A DNA stretch of 55,286 bases from Trichoplax sp. H2 (Eukaryota; Placozoa; Uniplacotomia; Trichoplacea). This document shows, one piece after another, positions 1-12,700 of this stretch. Made by a program: the position numbers and the translations under genes. How positions within the stretch are numbered: position 1 is the first letter of the stretch; every line of letters starts with the position of its first letter. Location: positions 1 through 55,286 of the forward strand of contig NOWV01000307.1 in the NCBI GenBank assembly GCA_003344405.1. The letters run 5' to 3'. The notes beneath the pieces are model-generated. The model searched no databases. It was not told the DNA's origin and saw nothing but the letters and a program-made list of their open reading frames with translations.

Positions 1-180
1 ATTGAATTCTTTCCTAAAAGTTTTATTTCATTATTGAAATGTATGCTTCTTAAAATTATTACTTTACAGCAGAGGTAACTAGATTTAGATCGATTTATAT
101 GCACTTCTACGGTCTAACATGATATTACGGCTTTAGATCAATATATTATCGTTGCAGTATTTCCAATCGGTAATTTATGA

Positions 181-1490
181 GTAATAATGGACCTAAAAAC
201 CATTAATAACTAACAACTTTTGAATTTCAACTCAAATTGGGTTTATGAATATCATAAGTTTATTAGAATTTGTAGCAACAATCTAATCACAACTATTTTA
301 AAGATTAGCAAAATGGCAGAACTACTGCTTTTGCTAACCAAACTATCAACTTAAACGAGATTACTTACGAATCTAAGAGCAACTTATTCCTAAATCTTCT
401 TACTTTACAATAACTTCACTAAAGTTGAATTGCTGAAGCGCTACACTTATTTAATTGCTACGCAGAGCAGTTGGTGTTAGGTAGTACCATAATACTAACT
501 TATCACTATAAAGTATTCCAAATAAGACTTGTAATCAATCGCATATGATAAATCAATTATTCTATAGATTCTCGAATATTAATAAATTAATAATCGTAAT
601 TTAACTACAAATAGCATCTTTCTACAGTAAATGGTATGTAGCTGTAATAAAACACTAAGACAGGCCAATAATTATAATCTAAATTAGAATCCAGACCAAA
701 ACTTCGTAGCTCACACTGTATTCTACCACAACGTAACATAATTTTGTCACAAAACAGCTTTGCAATAAGATAATGTAATGTACGATCAATAAGTTAATTG
801 CTTGAACCTCGTATCAAGAAACGATATCTGCACTACCAGGAACACTTTTGCTCTACTAGCAGACTACTCAAAGACTTAGACGCCTCGTATTCTACGTCAA
901 ACACTAAGTTTAAGAATTAACTTTATTACACGATATACTGCATTTATACACTCTTTCTCAATAGTTCATGAATCATAGTTAGTACGATTATCTTTGGAAT
1001 CATTCACTGAATATAACTATTAATTTCAGTATATGTATATATATCACTGTCATAAAAGTCAGTGCTACATTAAAACATAATATATCCAATTAAAAGTTAA
1101 TTAAACTAGGATAGGCTAGCAAAATTATCCTAACATAGATATTTCTACTCCAAGACAGTATATAACACTGTCACAAATTTAAATGGTATTTTTTACGATA
1201 ATCGAAACTAGCTGCCAGTTTTATCGAATTGCAGCATGATTAGTATACTTACTTAATATGTCGGTTAATTTACGAACTTACATAGTGTAATTCATAACAA
1301 AATTATGCTACCTAATGTTATTAAATTCTAATCGGAATAAAATAGTCGAGTTTACTATCTACCAGGGTATTAAGTAAAATCTAATATAATTAAACCCAAT
1401 TCGGTTATTTTTGAAGCTGCAATACTTATTTAAATACAAAAAATTGAAGGAAAATTCTAAAAATTAAGCTTCCTTGCACATGACAGTTAG
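181..1490 (-). repeat. Dispersed repeat copy (SINE-like), inserted in the S4-S5 intron of the upstream TRPA gene
   Basis: Positions 1-180 and about 1495-1535 align to the corresponding intron of the downstream TRPA gene (about 14800-15016). The roughly 1.3 kb between them has no counterpart there, so it is an insertion. Its reverse complement matches about 4100-4700 and 7803-8475. For example, the stretch around 780-1000 is an inverted copy of 8205-8410, and 1195-1345 is an inverted copy of about 4160-4280. Copies are divergent, with many substitutions and indels. The family is unnamed to me; box A/B-like sequence is best preserved in the 4.1-4.7 kb copy. Confidence 0.7.
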
Positions 1491-1535
1491 CATACTTTTA
1501 TAATTTCTTATTCTTTGGATGAATTTCTTTTGTAG

Positions 1536-3887
1536 GGCATATAGTATCGGGATTTATATCTCAATGCTATTTACAACATTAAAAACGATCCTTAAAGTAT
1601 CTTTAACTATGGCACTTTTTCTTCTGGCTTTTTCTGTTGCATTCTACATGTTATTAACCGATATGGTAATAATCTTAGTTACACCATAGAGGATAATAAG
1701 AATATACATTGGCATAATATGACTATAAATCCACTAATATGATGTTTCATATCTTCATCGCTTGTAGCCTATGTTTTCGAGTGTAGAATATGGCATATTT
1801 CGTATCATGACCATGGTTGCTGGAGATATCAGCTATAGCGAAATATTTGACCATCTATATTCTAATCAAAGGAAGCAAGGGTTGTGGGTGGTATTTATAG
1901 TCTTGACCGGTGTTGTTATCTTCATTAACGTGGCTTTCGCTAATCTGCTGGTAAATTCTTTTATTTGACACACTAATTTAAGTTTTTAAGTAAATTATTA
2001 CATAATCTATTATATGTAAAGAATTCCATAGCTGATATAAATTTTAAATATTTAACTGTATAAAACGAGACTACTTAATTATAAGAGGTTACTTGGCTTA
2101 ATATAACCCAGCCAATGTCAATACTAAATTATGAAATTCTATCACAGTATTTAAATTCTTTACGATATTGAATTTCGATACGAAAGTAGTCATTTTATCT
2201 AAAGATACGCATATTTAATCAATGCCAACTTTGCAATTGCCAACATTGAAAGAGCTAAATAAACTAAAGAAATTTACAGGGATACAGGATAGGAGGATAA
2301 AATTTTACAATTGGGAAAATTTTCCTATCTAGATATTTGTAAATATTTACTCCATAGCATACACCCTGGTTAAATTAACTGAATCTCTTTTGTTTGGTAT
2401 AAAATTTTTTAAAGAAAAAAATTTCTGTATGTCTGTTTGCACAAAAATTATAAAAATTACCCGTCCACTCTGTGTATAGCGATTGAGGCATTAAGTATCT
2501 CCTCTTCGTGGAGCAAGTTAGTTACTACCAACGTATTGCAAAATTAAGTTACAGTTTTTGTAGATTATTGTACTATTTCTTGTCACAGTAATCTACTGCG
2601 TGTTTTTTGGACCGACGGACTTTTACTCTAATTTTAAGCAAATAAATGATATGATGAATCTATCGACAGCTTCGCTGTTGGCGTCGATACAAATACATTT
2701 TGCTGTTATTGTAATTTATAAGTTTATATATTATTTTATATTAGTAGTTGCATTACTTATGCAAAACTGATACTGTACGCCATGTTAATAGTCAAGCTTG
2801 ATTGTTTTCTTTATAATTCTGAATCTAATATTATCAAAGTATACAAAGTTAGCGATTGTTATTTCATGGAAGAAATACCGAAACTTAAATCAGGGACTGT
2901 TAATACTGTAAATCATAACAAGCTTACTTGAGTATTTTTTTATTTTGCAATTTAAATGTTATGAAATCTAAATTCAAATCGATGTAAATTTCTTAAAGTT
3001 GAGAGACTTGCAGTAATAGTATAAGTTTACTGCCCGGAATTGAGGTTGTCACTAACGTTACGGAACCTGTAATTATAGTGTATATTATCTATGACTTGAT
3101 AATGCATTGGATTAATGGATTTAATTTGATTATATTTAGGTAGGTCTAGCTGTCGGAGATATAGCTAAAATTAGAAAAAGTGCAGATTTGGCGCTCATTA
3201 AACTTGATCTTGAAGCCATAATCGATTTACAAAATTATCGCTTCCCAGCATGGATACAAAGGCGATTATACAAGCCATCTCTCGTTATCCAGATTGATAA
3301 GGATTCAGGATACTTTAAACGGGTATCCCTCTTTAATAAAATAACTATGTGTTAATTTAATCCTTTTACAATTTATATTTACTTTATACAGAAAATTCAG
3401 TAAGTTTTTAAGCGTGATTGTATTTGTATTATTTTCGAACGTATTGATTGCAATAGAGGGAATGGTCTCAACTAACGACCAAGTTAAAGCTTTATCTTCC
3501 TAACTATAAACACGTCGATGGCGATACTAATTCAGGTTCTATGCAGCATGAAGTTACTAGACAGCAGTTAGAGTGAGTTTTAGCATTTAACTTTATGAAA
3601 CAATCTATTATTACTTATTTCTAATTTAATAGACGTTGATTGAAATTTTTAACGAATCATTATATGATTCATCATATACAATAGCATAAATTTCTCTTAT
3701 CAGTATTGCCTTGCAAATTATTTTGACTTTTAGTCTGCAAGATTTACGACACCAAGTTCAAGAGATTAAGTCCGATATATCCAATAAATATGACTTACTA
3801 CTGACTGCTAAGTCAGACATATCCAATAAATTTGCCTTACTTGACATTAAAATAAATAAACTGCTTGCTGCTCATGAAATACAGTAA
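1536..3887 (+). CDS. TRPA-type cation channel, 3' end only (upstream tandem paralogue)
   Basis: The last exons of a TRPA channel; the ankyrin and S1-S4 exons must lie left of the window. Exons seen: 1536-1665 (S5), 1768-1950 (pore loop and S6), 3140-3322 (post-S6 helix), 3457-3572, and 3734-3887 ending in TAA. They match, exon for exon and phase for phase, exons 20-22, 24 and 25 of the complete TRPA gene at 6741-17320. The pore keeps the GDISY motif, equivalent to GDINY in the human TRPA1 selectivity filter. Two differences from the paralogue stand out. The microexon between 3322 and 3457 reads 8 nt (3392-3399) instead of 9. The C-terminal coiled coil carries an extra 14 residues made by duplicating a KSDISNK unit. 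The gene is either functional with the microexon skipped or in early decay. An AATAAA at 3918-3923 follows the stop. The S4-S5 intron (to 1535) holds a repeat insertion. Confidence 0.85.
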
Positions 3888-6740
3888 TGATTAACATTAG
3901 CTATCTAGTTAGGTATAAATAAATTTTATTAAAAGCAAATAAAATCTGCACTAATCGACCATTCAAGCATTAAGTGTAGCATCTTAAACACTTATAAATC
4001 TTTTACGTGTGCATTTATTTATATAAACCCTATTTCATGTGTAATCAAGATTAATTTCAGAGTTCTTTTTTAAAATTTAAATTGCAATAAATTTTATAGA
4101 TTTTTAAAATGAACCAGTTTGGCTTAATCACAATACATTTTAATTAATATCAAAGTATCGTATATTGTGAACTCAGCTACTTTACTTGGGATAAAAGTTA
4201 GAAATATTAGGTAGCATAAATTTGTTAAGAATTATGCGATGTAAAATCCTAATTTAATTAAGCGTTGTATTTTACTTGCTTTAATATTCATGCTTTAGTT
4301 ATTACAGAGCTGATAGCTAATTTAATGATAAATAAATGTTCTGATCTGGGTTCTAATTTAAGGTTGTTGTTCTATCTTAGCAAATTTTTATGGTTCTATT
4401 CTGCATACCTTAGAAAGAAACAATTTGTAGTTAGATTATGATTATTATTGATTTAGTAATTTCGGGAACCTAGGATAAACTTTATCTTATTATATATGAC
4501 TGCTAGTTCAATTTAGATTACTCTAGAACGATAAGTTGATAATTTGGTACTATCAACAGCTCCGCGTAGCATATTGAGGAAGTATAGCTCAGCAGTTTTA
4601 GCGCAGTAAAGTAAGAAGGTATAGGTTAGAATATTCCTAAAATTGTGACTAAACTCAATTTTTGATGATTTGATTGGTTAAGGTATTAGATCTACCCTTT
4701 TATAACTCTTTTAAGTGATTCTTAAGATTATTGTTAGCAATTAAAAGTAACCGACTATTTTGAAAATCTACACTTAACTTAAATTGCAATTCAATCTAGT
4801 TAATTATAATAATTTTTTGTCTATTGTTACTCGTAATACTATAAATAGTGTCTTCTCAAAAATAATCATATCTTGCTAATCTAGTAGTAAGGTCAGTTCT
4901 AAATTTGCTGTCGAGCCATTTATTCATAATTCTGGCTTATATTAATTAAAGTATCACAATACAAATCTTAATGTAATAACGTATTTAGCGCGAACTGTAT
5001 CTCGAAATCTTTATATAAATCTCTCAATATAGGCACTTAGATAATCTACAATCTACCATATAAGCTTGACTAGAAATTCTCGTTATAATTTTACAATCGT
5101 AATCTTGAATTAAATTGGGACTGTACTACAAATTCTTTCTATAATTTAGCAGTTTGCTCCATAATGAATACATCATTTAATATTATATATTTTAGTACTT
5201 TTAATAGGCCAGCGCTGCCATTTCGATTATGGACTACATTCAGAAACTTAATTTATATTAAAATGTATGTTACATTCTAATCTGCGAGCTTATGCTATAA
5301 TCAGATATGACTTCGTAAAGACAGTCATTATAATTAAAGTACTGTATAAAATCTACGTTTTCGTGAATGAAATTTATGGTCAATCTATTATAAGATTTTA
5401 TTTATACTTTTAATATATAATTTTAAAAGCCTTTAAGTAACTCTTCGGATTATAATTTGATGATTTAGTTTGGGATAAAATACATATCGATTTCGGAACG
5501 TTTGAAATCAGTTGATTAATTTCTAGTATTTAAATTTGAAGTTGTAAACATGCTTATACTGTAGACAGCGATTAATAAAAGCAGGCCTGCACTGTTTCTA
5601 AATCGTTTTATTACAGATATTTTATTCAAAATAACCTATAAAATACTAATACTTTTGCACTTTTCTGTTAATTAAAATATAATTTTAATCAATTTAAACG
5701 GTAATTGCGGACTCTATTTTAGATTAACATTTCGATAGTAACTCAGCGTATGCAGTTATATTGGAACTAAATTAAGGTACTGCTTTTTTTATGAAGAGCT
5801 GCTAGGAGCCAACAATTTATCTTTCGTGCGAGTGTCAATGCTATATGGTGCCTTACCGAAGTAATTCAATTAGTATCGGCTGGATAATGTTAACGATGGA
5901 ATAACCTTTCATGACATAGCTCTGACTTGTATAGTATAATTCAATAAGAAATCATGACCTTTCCGTCACCATATGAATACAATAGGCTAATTATAAGGTT
6001 ACTATTATTCAAGTATATTTGTTGACTCCATGTTTTATTCACAAATAATTACTAATTCTATAGCTAATTTAAATTAGATGCCCATTATTAATGCAGTCAG
6101 TAATGATTGACTGCCATGTTATCCTAATTACCGCAGCCATCTTAATAGTTTTCTTGACCAATTGCTGTTCAGTAGGATTAATAAAAATTGATCATGGCTT
6201 ATAAAGCGGTGTTGGAAAGCTACACTAGACGTCTATAATTAATATTTAATAATCTATAGTATAGTTGTAGCATAAAGAAAGGAAAAATTTTCGACATATT
6301 GCAAATAATTGATGAATATAAAATTGATTCTATTAGTCGTTGGAAATAATCCCCCTGTCGTAAAGCATTTGAAAAACTGGATTGCAATAAGTCAAGAAGT
6401 TCTCGGTAATTATTATTCGCTTAAGACTTAAAGTTTTTCACTTAGAGATAAATTACATAATATTTTTATGTAATAGTAGCTTTATAACAGTTGATCATTC
6501 TATCGGAAACTATTAAATTAGATAGATGTTACGGCAACTTTGAATACCATTAAACAAAGCTAGCTAACCATTAATCAGCTTTCTGTTTACTACTATAAAG
6601 GATCGAAAAAATTTAATTTTCTTTCTTTGAATTAGCAGAAGGCTAGTTTAAGATGGCTGCTGTTTGAGAAAAATACTGATATTATAACGTTTAATATCGG
6701 AAAATAATTGTTAACAAGATCGTGGAGATACAAATTTAGC
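3888..6740. other. Intergenic region between the two TRPA genes
   Basis: This holds the TRPA polyadenylation-like AATAAA at 3918-3923 and one dispersed repeat copy at about 4100-4700. From about 4700 to 6640 I see only AT-rich sequence with no credible exon, RNA gene or array. The 5' untranslated region and promoter of the downstream TRPA gene must lie near the right end, but no convincing TATA box was identified. Confidence 0.5.
4100..4700 (+). repeat. Dispersed repeat copy with tRNA-like head (SINE candidate)
   Basis: Same family as the copies at 181-1490 (-) and 7803-8475 (+). At 4581-4637 it has the layout of a tRNA-derived polymerase III promoter: a box A-like TATAGCTCAGCAG followed about 30 bases later by a box B-like GGTTAGAATATTCC (consensus GGTTCRANNCC). 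The inverted copy near 370-480 keeps a more decayed version. This looks like an old tRNA-derived SINE or a composite containing one. Ends and target duplications could not be defined. Confidence 0.55.
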
Positions 6741-9700
6741 ATGGATTCTAGCAATATCGATGAAGTAGAACATGAAAATGACTCTAATGTCAATAATATA
6801 GTAGAGTTGGTTGTACCTAAGCAAATAACGCCACTTGCTTCGGCAATCTTAACCGAAAAGAAAACTGATCATGTCAAACCGTTAAGTAAAGGTAACATCA
6901 ACATTACTTATACAGGTAGCTGCACTAAAAGTTCACGATTATACTCGAACTGGACAAAAAAGCGATCAAGGAAAAAGAGTGGAATTCATGATATTCAAGA
7001 TACGCTAGGCAAAATTGTAGGTGTTGGATTAGCTACGGTGGTCGGCAAGAGCTTTCGAGATATCTACGAGGTCTACAGGATAATATCTTACTATTACATT
7101 TATCTATTTTTCTATCTGAATAACTCATATTCGTAATCAATACTCGTACGTTCATTTTAGTCTTAATTAACGGGAATAATAGATCAAAATGAAAAAATAA
7201 TCTCAAATCAATTGCGATTTACGTACCATCTTAAATGAAAGTCAATTGTTCAGTAGGCAATCAAAATCAGTTTTAATAAGTTAAGTTGCTCTAATACATT
7301 CTATTTACTACTATTACAAGTAGAGTTAATACATAATATCCTGAAGTCAATTTCAGTTTTATTCGTCCAGCAAGAGCTATCATACAGAGTCATAATAGAT
7401 TGAAGTTATCCTGATACTTTTCTTTGTTTCAATGTAGAAAATTTATCCTCTATCTTTCCATATTAAACAATAATTAGATTAGAAGGCAAAGTGTAGTACT
7501 TTATAATAGCTTTCAGTCGCAATCGAAATTTCATCAGTATTCACAAGGCTTTATCGTTGACTATTTTTCCATATAGTATCTTAATGGTGAATAGTAAATG
7601 TTTTAATCTCGAACTGGAACATACAGGTTCCTTTAAATATTCTTGATTAGAATTCGCGATTTTATAATATATTATCTTTACTATAAGAAGCCTGCAATAT
7701 TTAATAGTTTTGGATCACACACCAAAGTACTACTAACGTCTACAATCGCCAGCTATAACGGACTATAAATTACTATAACTATATGATGAAGGCCTTAAGA
7801 TTTGACAAAGGAATGTGTAACAGTGTTATATACTGTATTAGAGTAGAAATATCTATGTTAGGATAATTCTGCTAGCCTATCCTAATTTAGTTAACTTCTA
7901 ATTTGGATATACTGTGCTTTAATATAGCATTGACTTTTTATGACAGTGACACATGTACACATACTGAAATTAATAGTTATACTAGGGAACGCAAATCATC
8001 TACCTACAGTTCGAATCATTGCGATTGTAACTTACTTATGATAGATTGTAAATTATCGTGGAAATAAATATTCCGTGATAGGACATATCGTAATCTGACT
8101 ATTATGTATTAGTCATCAGATATCTATATTCATAAATACTGTTGTCTGCATTAAGGGAACAGTAGCTATAATTAATATCTAATTCAGTAAACAATTCCAA
8201 AGTTAATCGTACTAACTATTACTCATGAACTATTGAGGAATAGTATATAAATGCAGTATATCGTGTAATAAAGAGGATTCTCAAACTTAGTGTTTAACGT
8301 AAAATACGAGGCGACTAAGTCTTTGTGTAGTTTGCTAGCAGAGCAAAAGTGTTTCTGATAGTGCAGATATCGTTCCTTGATACGTGGTTCAAGGAATGGA
8401 CTTATTGATCGTACATTACGTTATCTTGTTGTAAAGCTGTTTTGTGACAGAGTGTTATTCCACAGTTTTGATCTACCCACATAGAAATTCTGATGCAATA
8501 TTTTACGATAAAATATTGTACTATGGAAAAGATAGCTAGATGAATTATCTCTTCTTCTTAATATAAAATGCTTAGTGTAAATAAATATTATAATTAAATT
8601 AAACGTAAGTCTTCTATTAGTATAATATCTCTCTTTTTGACTTTGATTTAGGTTGCTCGACTTGGTCTTGTTCAGGAGCTCATTGAACTACTTGAAATTT
8701 CTTACTATCGTGATAGAATCAATTATCAAGATAAGGAAAATTGGACTTTGATGCATTATGCAGCTCAATATAATCATGTGTCAGTTATTCAGACACTTCT
8801 TCAATACGGAGCAGGTAAAATATTTAATTTGACAGAGAAAGGAATAAATCTACTTTCAGTTTAGTTGTTTATTGCACTAGATTTGCTAGTAATAGAAGAA
8901 GAAACTTCCTTGTTACATGTCATAACTTTAAAATACAAAATTAGTAAAATTGTAGACTTATTTCTTTTCTTATGTAGACATTAATTGTAAAGGAGGTCGC
9001 GATTCTTCCAGTCCTTTGCATTTAGCAGCACAATATGATGCAGTTAATGCCACAGCAACGCTTTTACAGTATAATGCCATTATTGATATTGAAGATGGAA
9101 ATAAAAGTACTCCATTACATCGATCTTGTCAACAAGATCATCCTAAAGTTATTAAAGTAGGTTCGGCATTGACAAGATGGAAGTAAGGTTACGTTAAGTA
9201 AATCAGTATATAGCGTTATTTACAAATATCTTGTGAAATATGCCATTCAGCGTAATAGATAAGTTAGAAAATGTCGAGTGGAAACAATTGACTAATTAGA
9301 GGGCAAATAATGTATTTACTTAAAGTAGAGTATCGTTGAGGTTATATATTTATGTGTAAGCACGTTTTGCAACCGATACCATCAAAATTGACTCGTTATA
9401 ATATACTGTATGAGACTCTTAACTTCGATATAACTCGTAGAATTGTAAAATTGGTTTAGAAGTATTAAAATCTGGAAATATCGTTATCCACTTATCCGTA
9501 ACTCTAGGACGAATAAATGTATTTAACACCTATTCAGGCGTTATTTAGTACCTTTAAAAATATTCCGTATAGATGTACAATTCGGCTATATGCTATATAA
9601 AAATCTCTCATTGTGTCATTGTACCGTAGTAGTTTGCGATAAAAATATATATTTTCTTAATTCATAGTTAATTCTGATGGAAGCACAGCGACAAAGTAAA

Positions 9701-12700
9701 GCAAAATTTATAGTTAATTATCCCGATTTTGAAAAAACGACTCCATTACACAGAATAGCGTTTTACGGGAGTCGAAATTCTTGTCAAATCCTGGTTAGTA
9801 GATATTACTTGGTGTGATTGTAATAATGAATAATTTATTAAATTTTGTTACAAATTTAAACTATGAATTTATGATATCGTGTTGATGATGAAGAATTTAT
9901 AATACTGATTTCCTCCAATAATTTAGATAGAGTATGGTGCTGATATTCACTTAGAAGATATCTCTGGTAAAACAGCAATTCATATCGCGGCTCTATTTAA
10001 AAATATTGAAGTTGCTCAACTCCTAATGGAATATGGTAGTGCCTCATAGAACTTAATTATCGACTTCATCCTATGTATCATAAATTACTATTCTTTATGA
10101 ACTATTTCATGCACTATATAGCGAAGGCTGGTTAATACTGTATGAATTATAAACTTATATTTGGGCTCGTTTCGAGTTATTATTAGTATCATAATGTGAA
10201 TTCCAAATTTTATTATAATTAATCTTACTGTAGTGGAGAAATCAGGACAACAGAATCTTATGAAAGAGCTGGATAATAATGGCTTCACTCCGTTTCATAT
10301 AGCTGTGTCTTCAGGATGCATAGAGGTAATAACTTGATAATCTTTAATTTTCTACATTAAGTATAAATTAATAATAGAGATTAAAACTATAGTTAAGTAC
10401 CTTATCTGTGTAAATCACTAATAATATCTAACATTTGATTCTTTCTTATAAATTTTTTAAAATAGCTAACGGACTTATTCTTTAATAACAACACTTTTGT
10501 TGAAGAGCAAACGGTTAGTCCATGGTTGCTAATTATTTAAAAATTTTATTTGAATGATATAGATTGTGTACCGTACTATTACTTGTTATTTAATATTCAT
10601 ATTATATTAGATATAAAATTGATCACTAAGATAAATAATGCAACCTTAATAAATCGCATTTAAGATATTTTGAAGTTAACATTATCTATAAAGAACAAAG
10701 CATTTGAAATCAAACTACTCAAACTAACTTATAAATCGATAATAGGAGGTCAAATATCTCAGTTGATTGATATATTCATATTAGTTCCATCATGCTATCG
10801 TTAACTGAATTTACGCATTTTATGTTGTTGTTTTAGAGCCAGATGCTAACTCCTATCCATATAGCTGCCAAAAACGGATTTTGCGATATAGCTGAATTAC
10901 TTATTAAACATCACTGTAACGTCAATGCTACGGATAATTTAGGAAAGACAGCTCTACACCATGCAGCAACTAGCAATGATAGTAAAATGATAGAAATCAT
11001 TCTAGAAAATGTAAGTTTACATACACGGTAAAAAAATCAAAAATACTTTCTTGATCAGATACTTAGGGATAATATTCGTATCTTACTCGATATTCTGATG
11101 TGATATTTATTATTTATTAAATATTCTTTGTAAGAGCGGAGAACTTGAAGCAGTTGATAAAAATGAGATGACCCCGCTGCTGCTCGCGGCCTATCGTGGT
11201 CGTAAGAAATCTGTAAAGTGTTTGTTAGATCATTATGCGAACATCTTAGCTCAGGATCTTTGCGGTAGAACAGCTATGCATTTGGTTGCACATCAACAAA
11301 ATACGGCTATCTTAAAGTTAATTATGGAGGTAATGGTAAAAATTTCAGCTAGAACATATCATTCTGTACTGATTACAATTATCTATTGCGTTGGTTTAGA
11401 GTAACGGTGAACAGTTAATCCATCTTCCTGACAAGAATGGCGTAACACCTCTCTTTATTGCAGCAGAGCAGGGTTCCGTTGCAGTACGTAAATGATTTAT
11501 CATTATAACATATTGACAATAAATCGCTATTTCGATAATATTTTACGATATATGATACCTGATGTTAAAGATGTAGATAGAATTCGTTTTAATTAAAGTT
11601 ACTGTTGTAGATTCACATTTATATAGCATGTTACAGGTGCTGTAATCGCTATAAATAAATAAATGATACTATATAAATATTATTTTGATAGTGAATTAGC
11701 ATATTCCGAAGCTATCTCACGAAGATTTATCTTAGGTGGGAATTTTATTCTTACATAAAGCTTGGATATTCTACTATTTCTCTAGACACTTAAAGAATTA
11801 TGGGCAAAATCTCCGAAAGCTGATGTTCAAGATCAGTATAAAAATACAATACTCCATGTTGCGGCTAAGAATAACCATCGCGATACGGTTTGGTATATAC
11901 TAAAATGTATAAGCCAAGATATTAACGCTAGAAATAATTTCGGCCAAAGACCAATCCATTTGGCCGCTAAATATGGCCATTATAGGATTATCGTTTTATT
12001 AAGTGATGCAGGATCAGAACTTAACGATAGGTATGCATTTAGATACTTCTACATTTATTATAGTCTGGAGAATGATGGTTTTAGAACGTCAATATTGTAT
12101 GTTTAGAATGAATTTCGGATGTAATAAGATATGTCGCTGTTATTCGTCTCAATGTGCTACAATAGTTCAATGTTAATGAAATCTATCATGCTAAATTCAG
12201 TTAAATATCAGATACACTAGCTGTAGCTATTGGTTGTTTATTTTTTTCACTGTAGTATTTTCTTTCGTCTAAAAATGGTAGGGATAGTTTTTCTCATTCG
12301 CCCCTACATTACTGTGTGCAAGGCGGCCATTTAGCTTCGGCCAAGTTACTACTTGAAAAAGAAGTCGAAATTAACATTACAGACAAGAACGGTGTAAGCT
12401 GGTGTTTATTTTGTCAGCTTTAGTAAGATACTCACGTTGTCTAATAATGATTTATCATCATAACGTAATAATTTTCCTTTTACTGTCTATATAAAAAAAT
12501 TGTATCAGAATACTCCTTTACATTTGGCTTGTTCTTACGGTTATCCTGATCTTGCGAAACTTCTTCTTGAACATGGAGCCGATCCTACGTTAACTAATTG
12601 TTATGGACAAAATTGCCTTGATGTATCTATTGATAGCGATCAAGTAGAGATTAGTTCTATAATAATTAAAAGTAAATCGTAAGTATGAAAGTTAATGTAG

